This document shows positions 1-6,182 of a stretch of DNA of 6,291 bases, in pieces. Within the stretch, counting starts at the first letter, position 1; every line of letters begins with the position of its first letter. The translations under genes were made by a program, and so were the position numbers. This stretch comes from Bacteroidales bacterium. Lineage in GTDB: Bacteria > Bacteroidota > Bacteroidia > Bacteroidales > NBLH01. Location: the NCBI GenBank assembly GCA_029210905.1, contig JARGGF010000291.1, forward strand, positions 1 through 6,291. The letters run 5' to 3'. A model generated the notes under the pieces. It had not been told where the DNA came from. It searched no databases and saw only the letters and a list, made by a program, of their open reading frames with translations.

Positions 1-988
1 GGCATTTGTAGCATAATTCTGGCATACTCTGACTCAAAAATGAGTTAAAGTCAGATTGGTGCGGATCATGACATTTATTGCATCTTCCTCCACTTACAGG
101 ATTGTGAACCACATCATCTTCTTTAATATCAAGCTGATGGCAATCTTTACATAGATCTACTACTTTTTTTTGAACTACCAGCTTTTTATAATTCGAACCA
201 TGCATAGCATGACAACTTTTGCACTTACCTTCCTTTGCCGGTTTATGGATGTTTTTTTTAATATTAATGTCGGTATGGCAAGAATAACACATGTTTGGAA
301 TGGAATCAGGCAGTAAATAACTTTCTTTGGAACTGTGGGGATTGTGACATTTGGAACAATTTTCTTTTGCCGGTGCATGTACGTTTTTTAATTTCATTTC
401 TTCGTCAACAGTCTCATGACATTTAAAGCACAGGCCAGGCATTTCCTGACTCAAAAATGAATTAAAATCTGATTGATGAGGATCATGGCATTTATTGCAC
501 CTTCCTCCACTTACAGGATTGTGAACCACATCTTCTTCTTTGATTCCCAAATCATGGCATTTATTGCACAAGCCGGAGACTTTTTTTTGTATTAATAATG
601 ATTTATTATTGGAACTATGTGGTGAATGACAATCTAGACATTGTCCATCTTTTGACGGCTGATGAAGGTTTTTTTTCACTTTCAATTCATGGCAGGAAAA
701 ACAAAGCATTGGCATTTCTTTGGTAAAAGTAAATCCCTTCATGCCTTCTTTTGGATGTACCTGACCATTTGATGTATGGCACTTTTCGCACGATTCATTT
801 GAAGGACTGTGTTTTTGCTTATACTCCATTATTTTGCTATGGCATTCAAGACAAGGATTATCATTTGCACCAACACTTACATTATAACTAAGATATGCTG
901 AATAAGATGCAATTGCAGAGGATTGCGATGAAGAGTTAGGCATCAGGCTTGAAAACCAAATTAATAATGAATATATAAACCCATTCAT
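1..988 (-). CDS. Large multiheme c-type cytochrome, C-terminus beyond window
   Basis: An open frame of 329 visible codons runs off the left edge. It starts at ATG 988-986, with an in-frame TAA upstream at 1009-1007. I see 12 complete CXXCH heme motifs, with first Cys at residues 46, 67, 96, 117, 141, 164, 187, 211, 234, 256, 280 and 303. A thirteenth begins at 326 and its His codon is cut by the edge. Many sites have the CXXCHxPH pattern of the doubled-CXXCH family (Paired_CXXCH_1). The N-terminus (MNGFIYSLLIWFSSLM) is hydrophobic but has no Lys or Arg and no lipobox, so it is a weak Sec signal without lipidation. Hexaheme blocks repeat about every 139 residues. The start lies 11 bases after the barrel gene stop, so the two genes are probably co-transcribed. 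It is likely a periplasmic or secreted electron carrier of the conduit. Its side of the membrane cannot be decided without the C-terminus. Confidence 0.93.
   Translation of the reverse strand, partial: MNGFIYSLLIWFSSLMPNSSSQSSAIASYSAYLSYNVSVGANDNPCLECHSKIMEYKQKHSPSNESCEKCHTSNGQVHPKEGMKGFTFTKEMPMLCFSCHELKVKKNLHQPSKDGQCLDCHSPHSSNNKSLLIQKKVSGLCNKCHDLGIKEEDVVHNPVSGGRCNKCHDPHQSDFNSFLSQEMPGLCFKCHETVDEEMKLKNVHAPAKENCSKCHNPHSSKESYLLPDSIPNMCYSCHTDINIKKNIHKPAKEGKCKSCHAMHGSNYKKLVVQKKVVDLCKDCHQLDIKEDDVVHNPVSGGRCNKCHDPHQSDFNSFLSQSMPELCYKC
21..537 (-). repeat. Tandem hexaheme repeat in the large cytochrome gene
   Basis: Two DNA stretches 417 bp (139 codons) apart, about 21-120 and 438-537, are closely similar. 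They share an exact 32-bp run (84-115 and 501-532) and an exact 15-bp run (29-43 and 446-460). At protein level 29 consecutive residues around the CNKCHDPH sites (first Cys 164 and 303) are identical. Hemes 3-7 align with hemes 9-13, with a one-residue indel between the third and fourth sites of the block. Most base differences in the conserved core are at third codon positions. This points to internal duplication of a six-heme module followed by purifying selection or gene conversion. Confidence 0.9.
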
Positions 989-999
989 GATTACAGTAT

Positions 1000-2961
1000 T
1001 TATAGTTTAAATTTCCGGATAATTTTACCGTATATATTGTAAAAATCAGTGTTATCGCTCAAATGATTCCTACTATAAATATCGGCACCCAGCTTAAAAG
1101 TCATTTGCCTGTATGAAGTGGAAAATTCTGTTCTGCCAGTTAACAAATCCAGGTCTATTCCGTCACCTTGCTGATTGCGGTATCCGAATTCGACCGAAAT
1201 ATGTGATTGAAAACCAAAGCGATAGGCAATTTTTCCAGAAATATCAGCAAATTGCTGGTGTATTTTCTCCACTGTTTTTTCGTAGATGCTTACATTGCCA
1301 TTTAATGAACAAATCATCCGTTTATAAAATGTTTTATTGAGCTGGATATAATATCTCATCCGTTGATATGGAATGATATTGCTGTTATAATTATCATATT
1401 CGGCACCTAGTCTTGCAAATCCAAAATCCAAATTACCACCAGCTACAATTTGGGTGTATTTGTTGAGCGTTAAATGATCTACATTTTGAAAATTAATATA
1501 TTTCAGGTCAGATGCCTGAAAATATAGTTCTATCAGCTTTCCAAACAGAAAAATGTTTGCTGCAAAAGAATTATTGCTGGCATCATATTGATAAGATCCC
1601 GGCTGTAGTGCTGTATAATCAATGTATACGGTTTCATTATTTTGGATTTGGCCCCCGGGTAACCGCTGAATCTCAATAATATTGTTTCTTTCAATTAATA
1701 TATAGTCAAAATCGGGCTGGTAAATGATTGTTCCTGAAATGTCTTTAACAATAACAGAGGCCAGTTCAATATATGCTCTGTTTAATATAACCAATTGTCC
1801 ATCTGTTAGATTTTGTTCTTCATTTATTATGGTTATAAAAGTATTTTGGGCTTCCATTTCCTGGTGATGCCAGTAATACCTATATGAGAGCGAAAGCTGG
1901 CCTTTGGGTATCTTTTTAGTATAATGGAAATTGATGCCGGCTTTATTGTTAAATTCTTTATACGCAGTCTGGTTTAGATTATAGTGTTCGAAAAATACAT
2001 TTGTATTTAAACTAGCATAAAGCTTGTGTTTAAGCGTGGTTCTTATTCGGTTTTGAATTAAATTTTGCGACTCCTGTTTTGTGTCAAAATATTGATAATT
2101 TCCTATAAATGACAGGTTTAAAGGCAATTTCATGGTAATAAATTCATTGGCCTGAAATTTTGTATAATTAAGATTTCCGTACTGACTGAAATTTGTAATG
2201 ATTGACCTGAAATTGTATCTTTTCTTGTCATCGAGATAGATGGTGTTTTTTAGATTGATGTTGTCTATATTGTTTTCTATAGGAAGCAGTTCTGCCTGCT
2301 GACGAACATATTCATTATGAGTAAAAACTAATTCATGAAAATCGCGTTTTGAAAATGATTTATAGGCTTTACCCTGTAGGTTTTTTTGATCCATTTTGTA
2401 TACGCGTTTTGATGCAATTTCTTCCTGGTTCCAAATATTCTGACTGTAATTTAGATTAAATGGGAGTATTTTATTTTTATAGGAGAAGTTAGCCCCCCAT
2501 CTTTGATTATTTGATTTAAGATTTGTGAGATATTCACGGTTATTTATGCTCTGGTTAAGGTTTGCAAATGCACTGAGGGTGACTTTTTTTTGTTTAAAAA
2601 AAGTCGTTTTCATGTCTAATTTTTTATAAGTTCTTACCTCGGAGCGATCAGGAATTGCTAAGAATTGTTCCTTCCCGGTTTCTGGTCGGTATTCGGCATC
2701 CACATCTAAAGTCATAAATCTGGGATCCCAGATAAAACTTTTGGTTTTAATACTTATGCCACCTGAAAAATTTGAGCTTTGATTAGATTCACTGTACTGA
2801 TTAAATGTTGATTCTTTCCCTCTGTAAAAACCATCTAAATTAATTTCTCCGTTAAAATGTGTCAAATTCCATAAGCCGACAGATATGACAGGTTCCTGGG
2901 CATAATTATCCTGTATAATAAATAGTAATAAAAGGCTGTAAATTAGAATCTTAGCTTTCAA
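1000..2961 (-). CDS. Outer-membrane beta-barrel protein of a porin-cytochrome conduit (putative)
   Basis: This is a 653-residue exported protein. After a Lys-containing N-terminus and hydrophobic core (residues 5-16), a signal peptide probably ends near NYAQ (19-22). The rest is rich in alternating polar and aromatic residues, Tyr, Asn and Phe, as in transmembrane beta-strands, and ends in a short strand (YGKIIRKFKL). There are no CXXCH motifs and only one Cys (551). Residues about 394-450 form a distinct non-barrel segment (VIVKDISGTIIY, then DFDYILIE, IQRLPGG and ETVYIDY). I associate this pattern with inserted beta-sandwich domains of large outer-membrane proteins. The start is TTG (2961-2959): an in-frame TAA lies at 2973-2971, and the next in-frame ATG (residue 83) would remove the signal peptide. 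It sits between two multiheme cytochrome genes, 15 and 11 bases away, which suggests the MtrB/OmbB-like role of holding cytochromes in the outer membrane. Homology to those families is not evident by eye. Confidence 0.8.
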   Translation of the reverse strand: MKAKILIYSLLLLFIIQDNYAQEPVISVGLWNLTHFNGEINLDGFYRGKESTFNQYSESNQSSNFSGGISIKTKSFIWDPRFMTLDVDAEYRPETGKEQFLAIPDRSEVRTYKKLDMKTTFFKQKKVTLSAFANLNQSINNREYLTNLKSNNQRWGANFSYKNKILPFNLNYSQNIWNQEEIASKRVYKMDQKNLQGKAYKSFSKRDFHELVFTHNEYVRQQAELLPIENNIDNINLKNTIYLDDKKRYNFRSIITNFSQYGNLNYTKFQANEFITMKLPLNLSFIGNYQYFDTKQESQNLIQNRIRTTLKHKLYASLNTNVFFEHYNLNQTAYKEFNNKAGINFHYTKKIPKGQLSLSYRYYWHHQEMEAQNTFITIINEEQNLTDGQLVILNRAYIELASVIVKDISGTIIYQPDFDYILIERNNIIEIQRLPGGQIQNNETVYIDYTALQPGSYQYDASNNSFAANIFLFGKLIELYFQASDLKYINFQNVDHLTLNKYTQIVAGGNLDFGFARLGAEYDNYNSNIIPYQRMRYYIQLNKTFYKRMICSLNGNVSIYEKTVEKIHQQFADISGKIAYRFGFQSHISVEFGYRNQQGDGIDLDLLTGRTEFSTSYRQMTFKLGADIYSRNHLSDNTDFYNIYGKIIRKFKL

Positions 2962-2976
2962 CTTACTTAGTTAATT

Positions 2977-3807
2977 TTATTTAGTAAAAAATCTGTTTTT
3001 TCCTCCATGTGGATTGTGACATGTTATACAATCCGACTCTTTATTTTTATGATATTCACTTGCATAGATAACTTTCTTATCATGGCAATTCAGGCATATC
3101 TGATTGTCATTGTAAAGAAGTAAATTTGGTGTATTTTCAATATGCGCGCTATGGCAGGCGCTACAATATTCTCCAGCCACAGGACCGTGGAGAAAATCGT
3201 ATATTTTAGCATAGTTATTATGACAATTATAACATGAACCATGCTGAGGCATAAACCTGTTTTCTCCACCATGTGGATTGTGACATTCAATACAAGTATT
3301 TTTATCGCTGTTTATATGAAATTTACTGGTATAGATTGTAGTAGAATCGTGACAATGAAGACATAGTTGCTCAGCAGGTTGTTTAAGTAATTTTTCTAAT
3401 TGTGATTTGTGCGGATCGTGGCAGTTTGAGCAATATCCGCCACCAACTGGTCCATGTACAACTCTAGAGCTCTCCTTATAATCGGTATGGCATTTATAAC
3501 AAAGTTGGGGCTGAGAGTCAATTGTTTTACCTATAGATTTCTGATCATGGCAACTGACGCATTCTTTTTTTCCGTAAGGCGAATGAATTTGGAATCCTGG
3601 TTTTGCTACTCCATTTGATTTGGCAAGCAGAGTTGTACTATCTTTGACAGATAAAGAATCTGCAACTAAATCTATATCAGCAGTTTGGGGGTTTGGAACT
3701 CCATCAAAAAAAAATGACAATACTTCATATTTTTTCTGTGTAGTACATGACACAAAAAAAATAATAGTAATCACACACAAATAGTATTTCTTTCTGACTG
3801 AATACAT
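2977..3807 (-). CDS. Nonaheme c-type cytochrome lipoprotein
   Basis: This 276-residue protein has a lipoprotein signal peptide with lipobox FVSC (lipidated Cys21). It has nine CXXCH motifs, with first Cys at 83, 103, 126, 149, 172, 192, 215, 238 and 260. Ten other His residues outside the motifs are available as distal ligands, so bis-His ligation of all hemes is possible. The CHDPH and CHNPHGG patterns belong to the doubled-CXXCH family. A linker with the motif SFFFDGVP (31-38), which I recognise from related multiheme lipoproteins, precedes the heme region. The arrangement is one heme followed by two homologous four-heme modules. After Cys21 the sequence is TTQKKYE, without the Lys/Gln-acidic signal reported for surface lipoproteins in some Bacteroidota, which favours the periplasmic leaflet of the outer membrane. 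It follows the NHL gene after 12 bases and precedes the barrel gene by 15. It probably passes electrons into the barrel. Confidence 0.92.
   Translation of the reverse strand: MYSVRKKYYLCVITIIFFVSCTTQKKYEVLSFFFDGVPNPQTADIDLVADSLSVKDSTTLLAKSNGVAKPGFQIHSPYGKKECVSCHDQKSIGKTIDSQPQLCYKCHTDYKESSRVVHGPVGGGYCSNCHDPHKSQLEKLLKQPAEQLCLHCHDSTTIYTSKFHINSDKNTCIECHNPHGGENRFMPQHGSCYNCHNNYAKIYDFLHGPVAGEYCSACHSAHIENTPNLLLYNDNQICLNCHDKKVIYASEYHKNKESDCITCHNPHGGKNRFFTK
2989..3501 (-). repeat. Tandem duplication of a four-heme module in the nonaheme cytochrome
   Basis: Residues 103-185 (bases 3501-3253) and 192-273 (bases 3234-2989) align over their length. Both contain four CXXCH motifs and the shared blocks HGPV(G/A)G-YCS-CH, (L/I)CL-CHD---IY(T/A)S, C-(E/T)CHNPHGG and NRF. 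The module spacing is about 89 residues. The first heme (Cys83) lies outside the duplication, giving a 1+4+4 plan. Confidence 0.9.
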
Positions 3808-3819
3808 TTAGCGCAAGTT

Positions 3820-4893
3820 TTATTTCTCAGGTTCAACGTAGGCGTAGATATTTAGCTTATTATCGCCAATAATATTAGTAACCAGAATTAAATATTTTAT
3901 TTTATAACCTGGATTCACAAAGCTTTTGAAGTACTCAATGTTCTCATAGTCAATATATACCTTTGCAGGTAATGACATTCCTCCGGGTCCTTTTGAACCA
4001 CCACCAAAAAACATTAACAACTCATTATTTTTATTAAATATCTGTACATTTTGAAATGCGGCATCGACAACATACCGGTTTAGTTCTCTATCAAGAGCGA
4101 TACCTTTCGGGCGCACAAACTGACCAAAATTATTTCCGTAGCTTCCAAAAGCTTCTTCAAATTCTCCACTATGCTTATATATTTTTATTTTAAAACTTCC
4201 AAAGTCTGTAACATAAACCTTATTATCCGTTACATATAGATTTGTTGGTTGATTTAAATAACCCTCAGAGTTATTTTCTATATCAGGGAAGGAAAATATT
4301 AACTGAAAGGTAGAATCATTCTGATAGACATTTATTGCATGGTTTTTTATATTGGCAACCCATATTTTGTTATCCTTTACAAAAACATCAGTTGGTTTAA
4401 AGTTTTCCTTTTCGCCGCAGGCGCCAAGATACTTCCCGGTATTATTAAAAATTATAATTTCTTTTCGGCCTCCATCTGCCACATATAAATTACCTTCTAT
4501 GTCAACAAAACAGCTGATTGGCATTATTAATCTTCCCTGGCCTTCGGGAATAAAATAATCGAATTTGTTATTTTGAAGATCTATAATGGCAATACCCTTT
4601 ATTCCAGTGTCGCACAGGTAGATTTTCCCATTATTAATTGTAACACCGTAGGGTTTAATCAATGATTTTGGCTTAGATTCTCCAAATACAAACTTGTTAA
4701 ATGATGATTGCTTTTTTTCTAAATCAAATGAATTGTTAATGCTTAAAAGAAATTGTATACGAGGACTATCTGGTGGAGTGGGGTAGAAGGTATACTCCTT
4801 AGGCACTGTTTGATTATTTATGTGCTTTAAGCAGGAATTTAAAAATACATTAGTGCATAAAAAAATAAAAAGCAACCATAATTGTTTATTCAT
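3820..4893 (-). CDS. Six-bladed NHL-repeat beta-propeller lipoprotein
   Basis: This 357-residue protein has a lipoprotein signal peptide with lipobox LNSC (Cys21). A PPDSPRIQFL motif (40-49) follows, typical of NHL lipoproteins that I recall from metal-reducing bacteria. Then come six NHL-type blade motifs, at about residues 80-97 (KPYGV, IYLCDTG), 124-142 (LYVADGG), 166-183 (KPTDV, IWVANIK), 215-232 (QPTNL, VYVTDFG), 261-279 (RPKGIALD, YVVDAA) and 308-321 (degenerate). There are no heme motifs, so it is not itself an electron carrier. Such propellers usually act as binding platforms. In this position it may help assemble or anchor the cytochromes at the outer membrane, which is inference from context. 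The residues after Cys21 (LKHINN) show no acidic surface-export signal. The gene starts 65 bases after the tetraheme gene stop, beyond a terminator-like hairpin, and ends 12 bases before the nonaheme gene. Confidence 0.87.
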   Translation of the reverse strand: MNKQLWLLFIFLCTNVFLNSCLKHINNQTVPKEYTFYPTPPDSPRIQFLLSINNSFDLEKKQSSFNKFVFGESKPKSLIKPYGVTINNGKIYLCDTGIKGIAIIDLQNNKFDYFIPEGQGRLIMPISCFVDIEGNLYVADGGRKEIIIFNNTGKYLGACGEKENFKPTDVFVKDNKIWVANIKNHAINVYQNDSTFQLIFSFPDIENNSEGYLNQPTNLYVTDNKVYVTDFGSFKIKIYKHSGEFEEAFGSYGNNFGQFVRPKGIALDRELNRYVVDAAFQNVQIFNKNNELLMFFGGGSKGPGGMSLPAKVYIDYENIEYFKSFVNPGYKIKYLILVTNIIGDNKLNIYAYVEPEK

Positions 4894-4894
4894 T

Positions 4895-4939
4895 TTACAA
4901 AAATTAAATGAAAAGACAGGTGATTATAAATCGCCTATC
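4895..4939 (-). terminator. Hairpin plus T-rich tract between the tetraheme and NHL genes (putative attenuator)
   Basis: The arms 4915-4924 and 4930-4939 form a 10-bp imperfect stem, with one A-C mismatch and one G-T wobble, around a 5-base loop. On the minus strand it begins 20 bases after the tetraheme stop codon and is followed by TTTTCATTTAATTTTTG. This is the layout of a weak intrinsic terminator. Because the four downstream genes are tightly spaced and no clear promoter is visible before the NHL gene, partial read-through is the simplest reading. Confidence 0.5.
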
Positions 4940-4958
4940 TCTTTATGGGTTTAAACTG

Positions 4959-5591
4959 TTATTTATTATGACACGTCAAACATAGTGCACTATTGGTATT
5001 ATCTATCCTGAGAAAGTAGCCATAACTATTGTCATGTACATCATGGCATGTGGCACATTCTAATTGACCACCAAATAACATTTGAGTGGTAATGGTGCCA
5101 TTCAATACTGGCGTAGTTGTTGGATCATTTAATCCCGGATCTGCAATACACAATGCTGCATCGTAGGTAAAAGAGATGGGGTGATCGTTGCTCAGATCTG
5201 TACCAATATTTCCGACCCCTGATCCGTAAATTCCAATGGTTGTGGTTCCGTTTGAAACGCCGCCAAAGTTTTCAAGTGCAACAGTACCATCATGGCAACT
5301 TAAACATAATCTTGAATTTGATGCAGAATTTGCGACTGGGGCTATTGCAGATCCAGCATCCATGGTAACTGAACTATAAAGAGTGTATGATGCTACTGAA
5401 GAAAGTTCCCGGTTCCACAGTGGCGCATTTCCGGTTGAAGTCCCATTGTGCGGCGTATGGCAAACAATACAAATTTCATTATTTGCCCATGCATTGCCGG
5501 AAAAATCATGTCCAGAACCAGTAATTTGGCTGAATCCATTCAAACTGACTGCAAGAATGAATATTAAGGATATTGAAAGATTTCTTGTCAT
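4959..5591 (-). CDS. Secreted tetraheme c-type cytochrome, OmcE-like (putative filament subunit)
   Basis: This 210-residue protein has a Sec signal peptide (MTRNLSISLIFILAVSLNGFSQ, here split as MTRNLSISLI plus FILAVSLNGFSQ) that probably ends near residue 22, with no lipobox. Four CXXCH motifs start at Cys41 (CIVCHTPH), 96 (CLSCHDG), 179 (CATCHDVH) and 204 (CLTCHNK). Exactly four other His residues exist (28, 48, 137, 186), matching the number needed for bis-His ligation of four hemes. The signature blocks GSGHDFSG, CHTPHNG, APLWNR, CLSCHDGTVA and NDHPISF are those of small doubled-CXXCH cytochromes, a class that includes OmcE-like proteins. Cys148 is not in a heme motif. Between hemes 2 and 3 there is a long Gly/Ser/Thr-rich stretch, and the last heme is almost at the C-terminus. 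It is the first gene of the cluster, with a possible sigma54 promoter just upstream and a terminator-like hairpin just downstream. Extracellular polymerisation is inference from family resemblance. Confidence 0.9.
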   Translation of the reverse strand: MTRNLSISLIFILAVSLNGFSQITGSGHDFSGNAWANNEICIVCHTPHNGTSTGNAPLWNRELSSVASYTLYSSVTMDAGSAIAPVANSASNSRLCLSCHDGTVALENFGGVSNGTTTIGIYGSGVGNIGTDLSNDHPISFTYDAALCIADPGLNDPTTTPVLNGTITTQMLFGGQLECATCHDVHDNSYGYFLRIDNTNSALCLTCHNK

Positions 5592-5628
5592 AATAAGTTA
5601 TAGATTAGAAGGTTATAAGAATCTTTTC

Positions 5629-5643
5629 GCAAATACTAGTCCA
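5629..5643 (-). promoter_or_regulatory. Candidate sigma54 (-24/-12) promoter of the cytochrome cluster
   Basis: On the minus strand this reads TGGACTAGTATTTGC. It keeps the invariant GG and GC separated by 10 bases and has a perfect TTGC at -12, but the CAC after TGG is not matched. Transcription would start near 5617-5618, leaving a leader of about 26 bases before the ATG at 5591. The end of an NtrC-type activator gene in the same window supports the idea. I found no correctly spaced Bacteroidota housekeeping promoter (TTTG and TAnnTTTG) here. Confidence 0.4.
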
Positions 5644-5726
5644 AACAGGGTATTTGTCTATAATACAGTTATTTAGACTAAATGTTTGATTTATAAAGAT
5701 TTAATTGTGTAAACAACAGGTAGGTA

Positions 5727-5736
5727 ACAATATTGT
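5727..5736. promoter_or_regulatory. 10-bp perfect palindrome upstream of the candidate promoter
   Basis: The sequence acaatattgt is a perfect palindrome about 110 bases upstream of the predicted start, a usual distance for an enhancer site of a sigma54 activator. Short AT-rich palindromes arise easily by chance in DNA of this composition. Apart from this and a weak gtcta/tagac dyad (5656-5660, 5674-5678), I see nothing definite in 5644-5799. Confidence 0.15.
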
Positions 5737-5799
5737 ATTAAAACTGGTTAAAAAAACATTTCAGTATAATCAATCCTACTAATAATCAGGCATGGAGCA

Positions 5800-5809
5800 A
5801 ATACTAATT
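5800..5809. repeat. Left target-site duplication of the mobile element
   Basis: aatactaatt occurs here and, identically, at 6085-6094, immediately outside both inverted ends. The bases beyond the 10-mer differ on both sides, so the duplication is exactly 10 bp. Confidence 0.8.
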
Positions 5810-6084
5810 CAAGGCAATTGCAATTAAAAGTTGAACCCATTCAGGGTTCTGATTGTTTCGTCTTATTTTACCATGGGTTTACACCCATGGTTATTACCTG
5901 GCGGTGAGGGCTTCGCCGTTCATAGTTAAACCACTTCGTGGTTTGAGAATATTTAAGAAATATAATCCTGAAAGGATTTGACTTTGAATAACCCCGTACG
6001 AAGTGCGGGGTGAGAATAACGAAAAAAACAGAACCCTGAACAGGGGGCAACTATGAATAAAATATTTTAAATGCAATCGCCCTG
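5810..6084. mobile_element. 275-bp non-autonomous MITE-like element with hairpin cassette
   Basis: Terminal inverted repeats 5810-5829 and 6065-6084 match at 17 of 20 positions, with consensus CA(A/G)GGC(A/G)ATTGCA(A/T)TTAAAA. A second, subterminal inverted pair is exact over 12 bp (ttcagggttctg at 5840-5851, its complement at 6029-6040), and similarity between the arms extends towards the centre. The element is bounded by an exact 10-bp direct repeat. It is too short for a transposase. The two overlapping frames of 60 codons inside it follow the hairpins and are not credible genes. Mobilisation in trans is implied. A 10-bp duplication and CA ends would fit an IS4-type transposase, which is inference. 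Confidence 0.82.
5870..6011. repeat. Cassette of five short hairpins inside the element
   Basis: There are five consecutive inverted repeats. 5870-5878/5883-5891 is a perfect 9-bp stem. 5902-5907/5913-5918 is a 6-bp stem with one G-T pair. 5928-5934/5938-5944 is a perfect 7-bp stem with loop ttc. 5964-5969/5973-5978 is a perfect 6-bp stem with loop gaa. 5991-5999/6003-6011 is a 9-bp stem with one G-T pair and loop gaa. With the paired outer arms the transcript could fold as a multi-branched structure on either strand. Confidence 0.8.
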
Positions 6085-6094
6085 AATACTAATT
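6085..6094. repeat. Right target-site duplication of the mobile element
   Basis: This is an exact copy of the 10-mer at 5800-5809, directly abutting the right inverted end. From here to the hairpin at 6183 the sequence is AT-rich and I see no gene in it. Confidence 0.8.
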
Positions 6095-6182
6095 GCTATA
6101 ACCCTGATTTTTGTTAATTATAGAAAAAGAACAAACAAGTTTTATTAATTTGGAAAATCGTTTAGATTTAATCTATGATATT

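Noticed and set aside
21..537. Possible CRISPR-like array because of regularly repeated short motifs
   Set aside because: The repeats are coding, in frame, 417 bp apart and correspond to heme-binding motifs.
1113..1340. Plus-strand frame of 75 codons
   Set aside because: It is antisense to the beta-barrel gene, which has a full-length, coherent frame on the other strand.
3090..3290. Minus-strand frame of 66 codons within the nonaheme gene
   Set aside because: It is an out-of-frame shadow of the heme-rich coding sequence.
4352..4558. Plus-strand frame of 68 codons
   Set aside because: It is antisense to well-formed NHL blades, so it is a shadow.
5630..5660. Housekeeping Bacteroidota promoter (TTTG and TAnnTTTG)
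   Set aside because: Two TTTG strings are present on the minus strand but they are only about 12 bases apart and the TA spacing is wrong.
5383..5676. Plus-strand frame of 97 codons overlapping the start of the tetraheme gene
   Set aside because: It is mostly antisense to a clear cytochrome with signal peptide and heme motifs, and its own translation has no recognisable features.
5868..6076. Two overlapping minus-strand frames of 60 codons each
   Set aside because: Both lie wholly inside the inverted-repeat element and their translations simply follow the hairpin arms. There is no signal, domain or credible start context.
6096..6123. Inverted repeat ctataa / ttatag
   Set aside because: It is only 6 bp of AT-rich pairing with a 16-base loop, as expected by chance.
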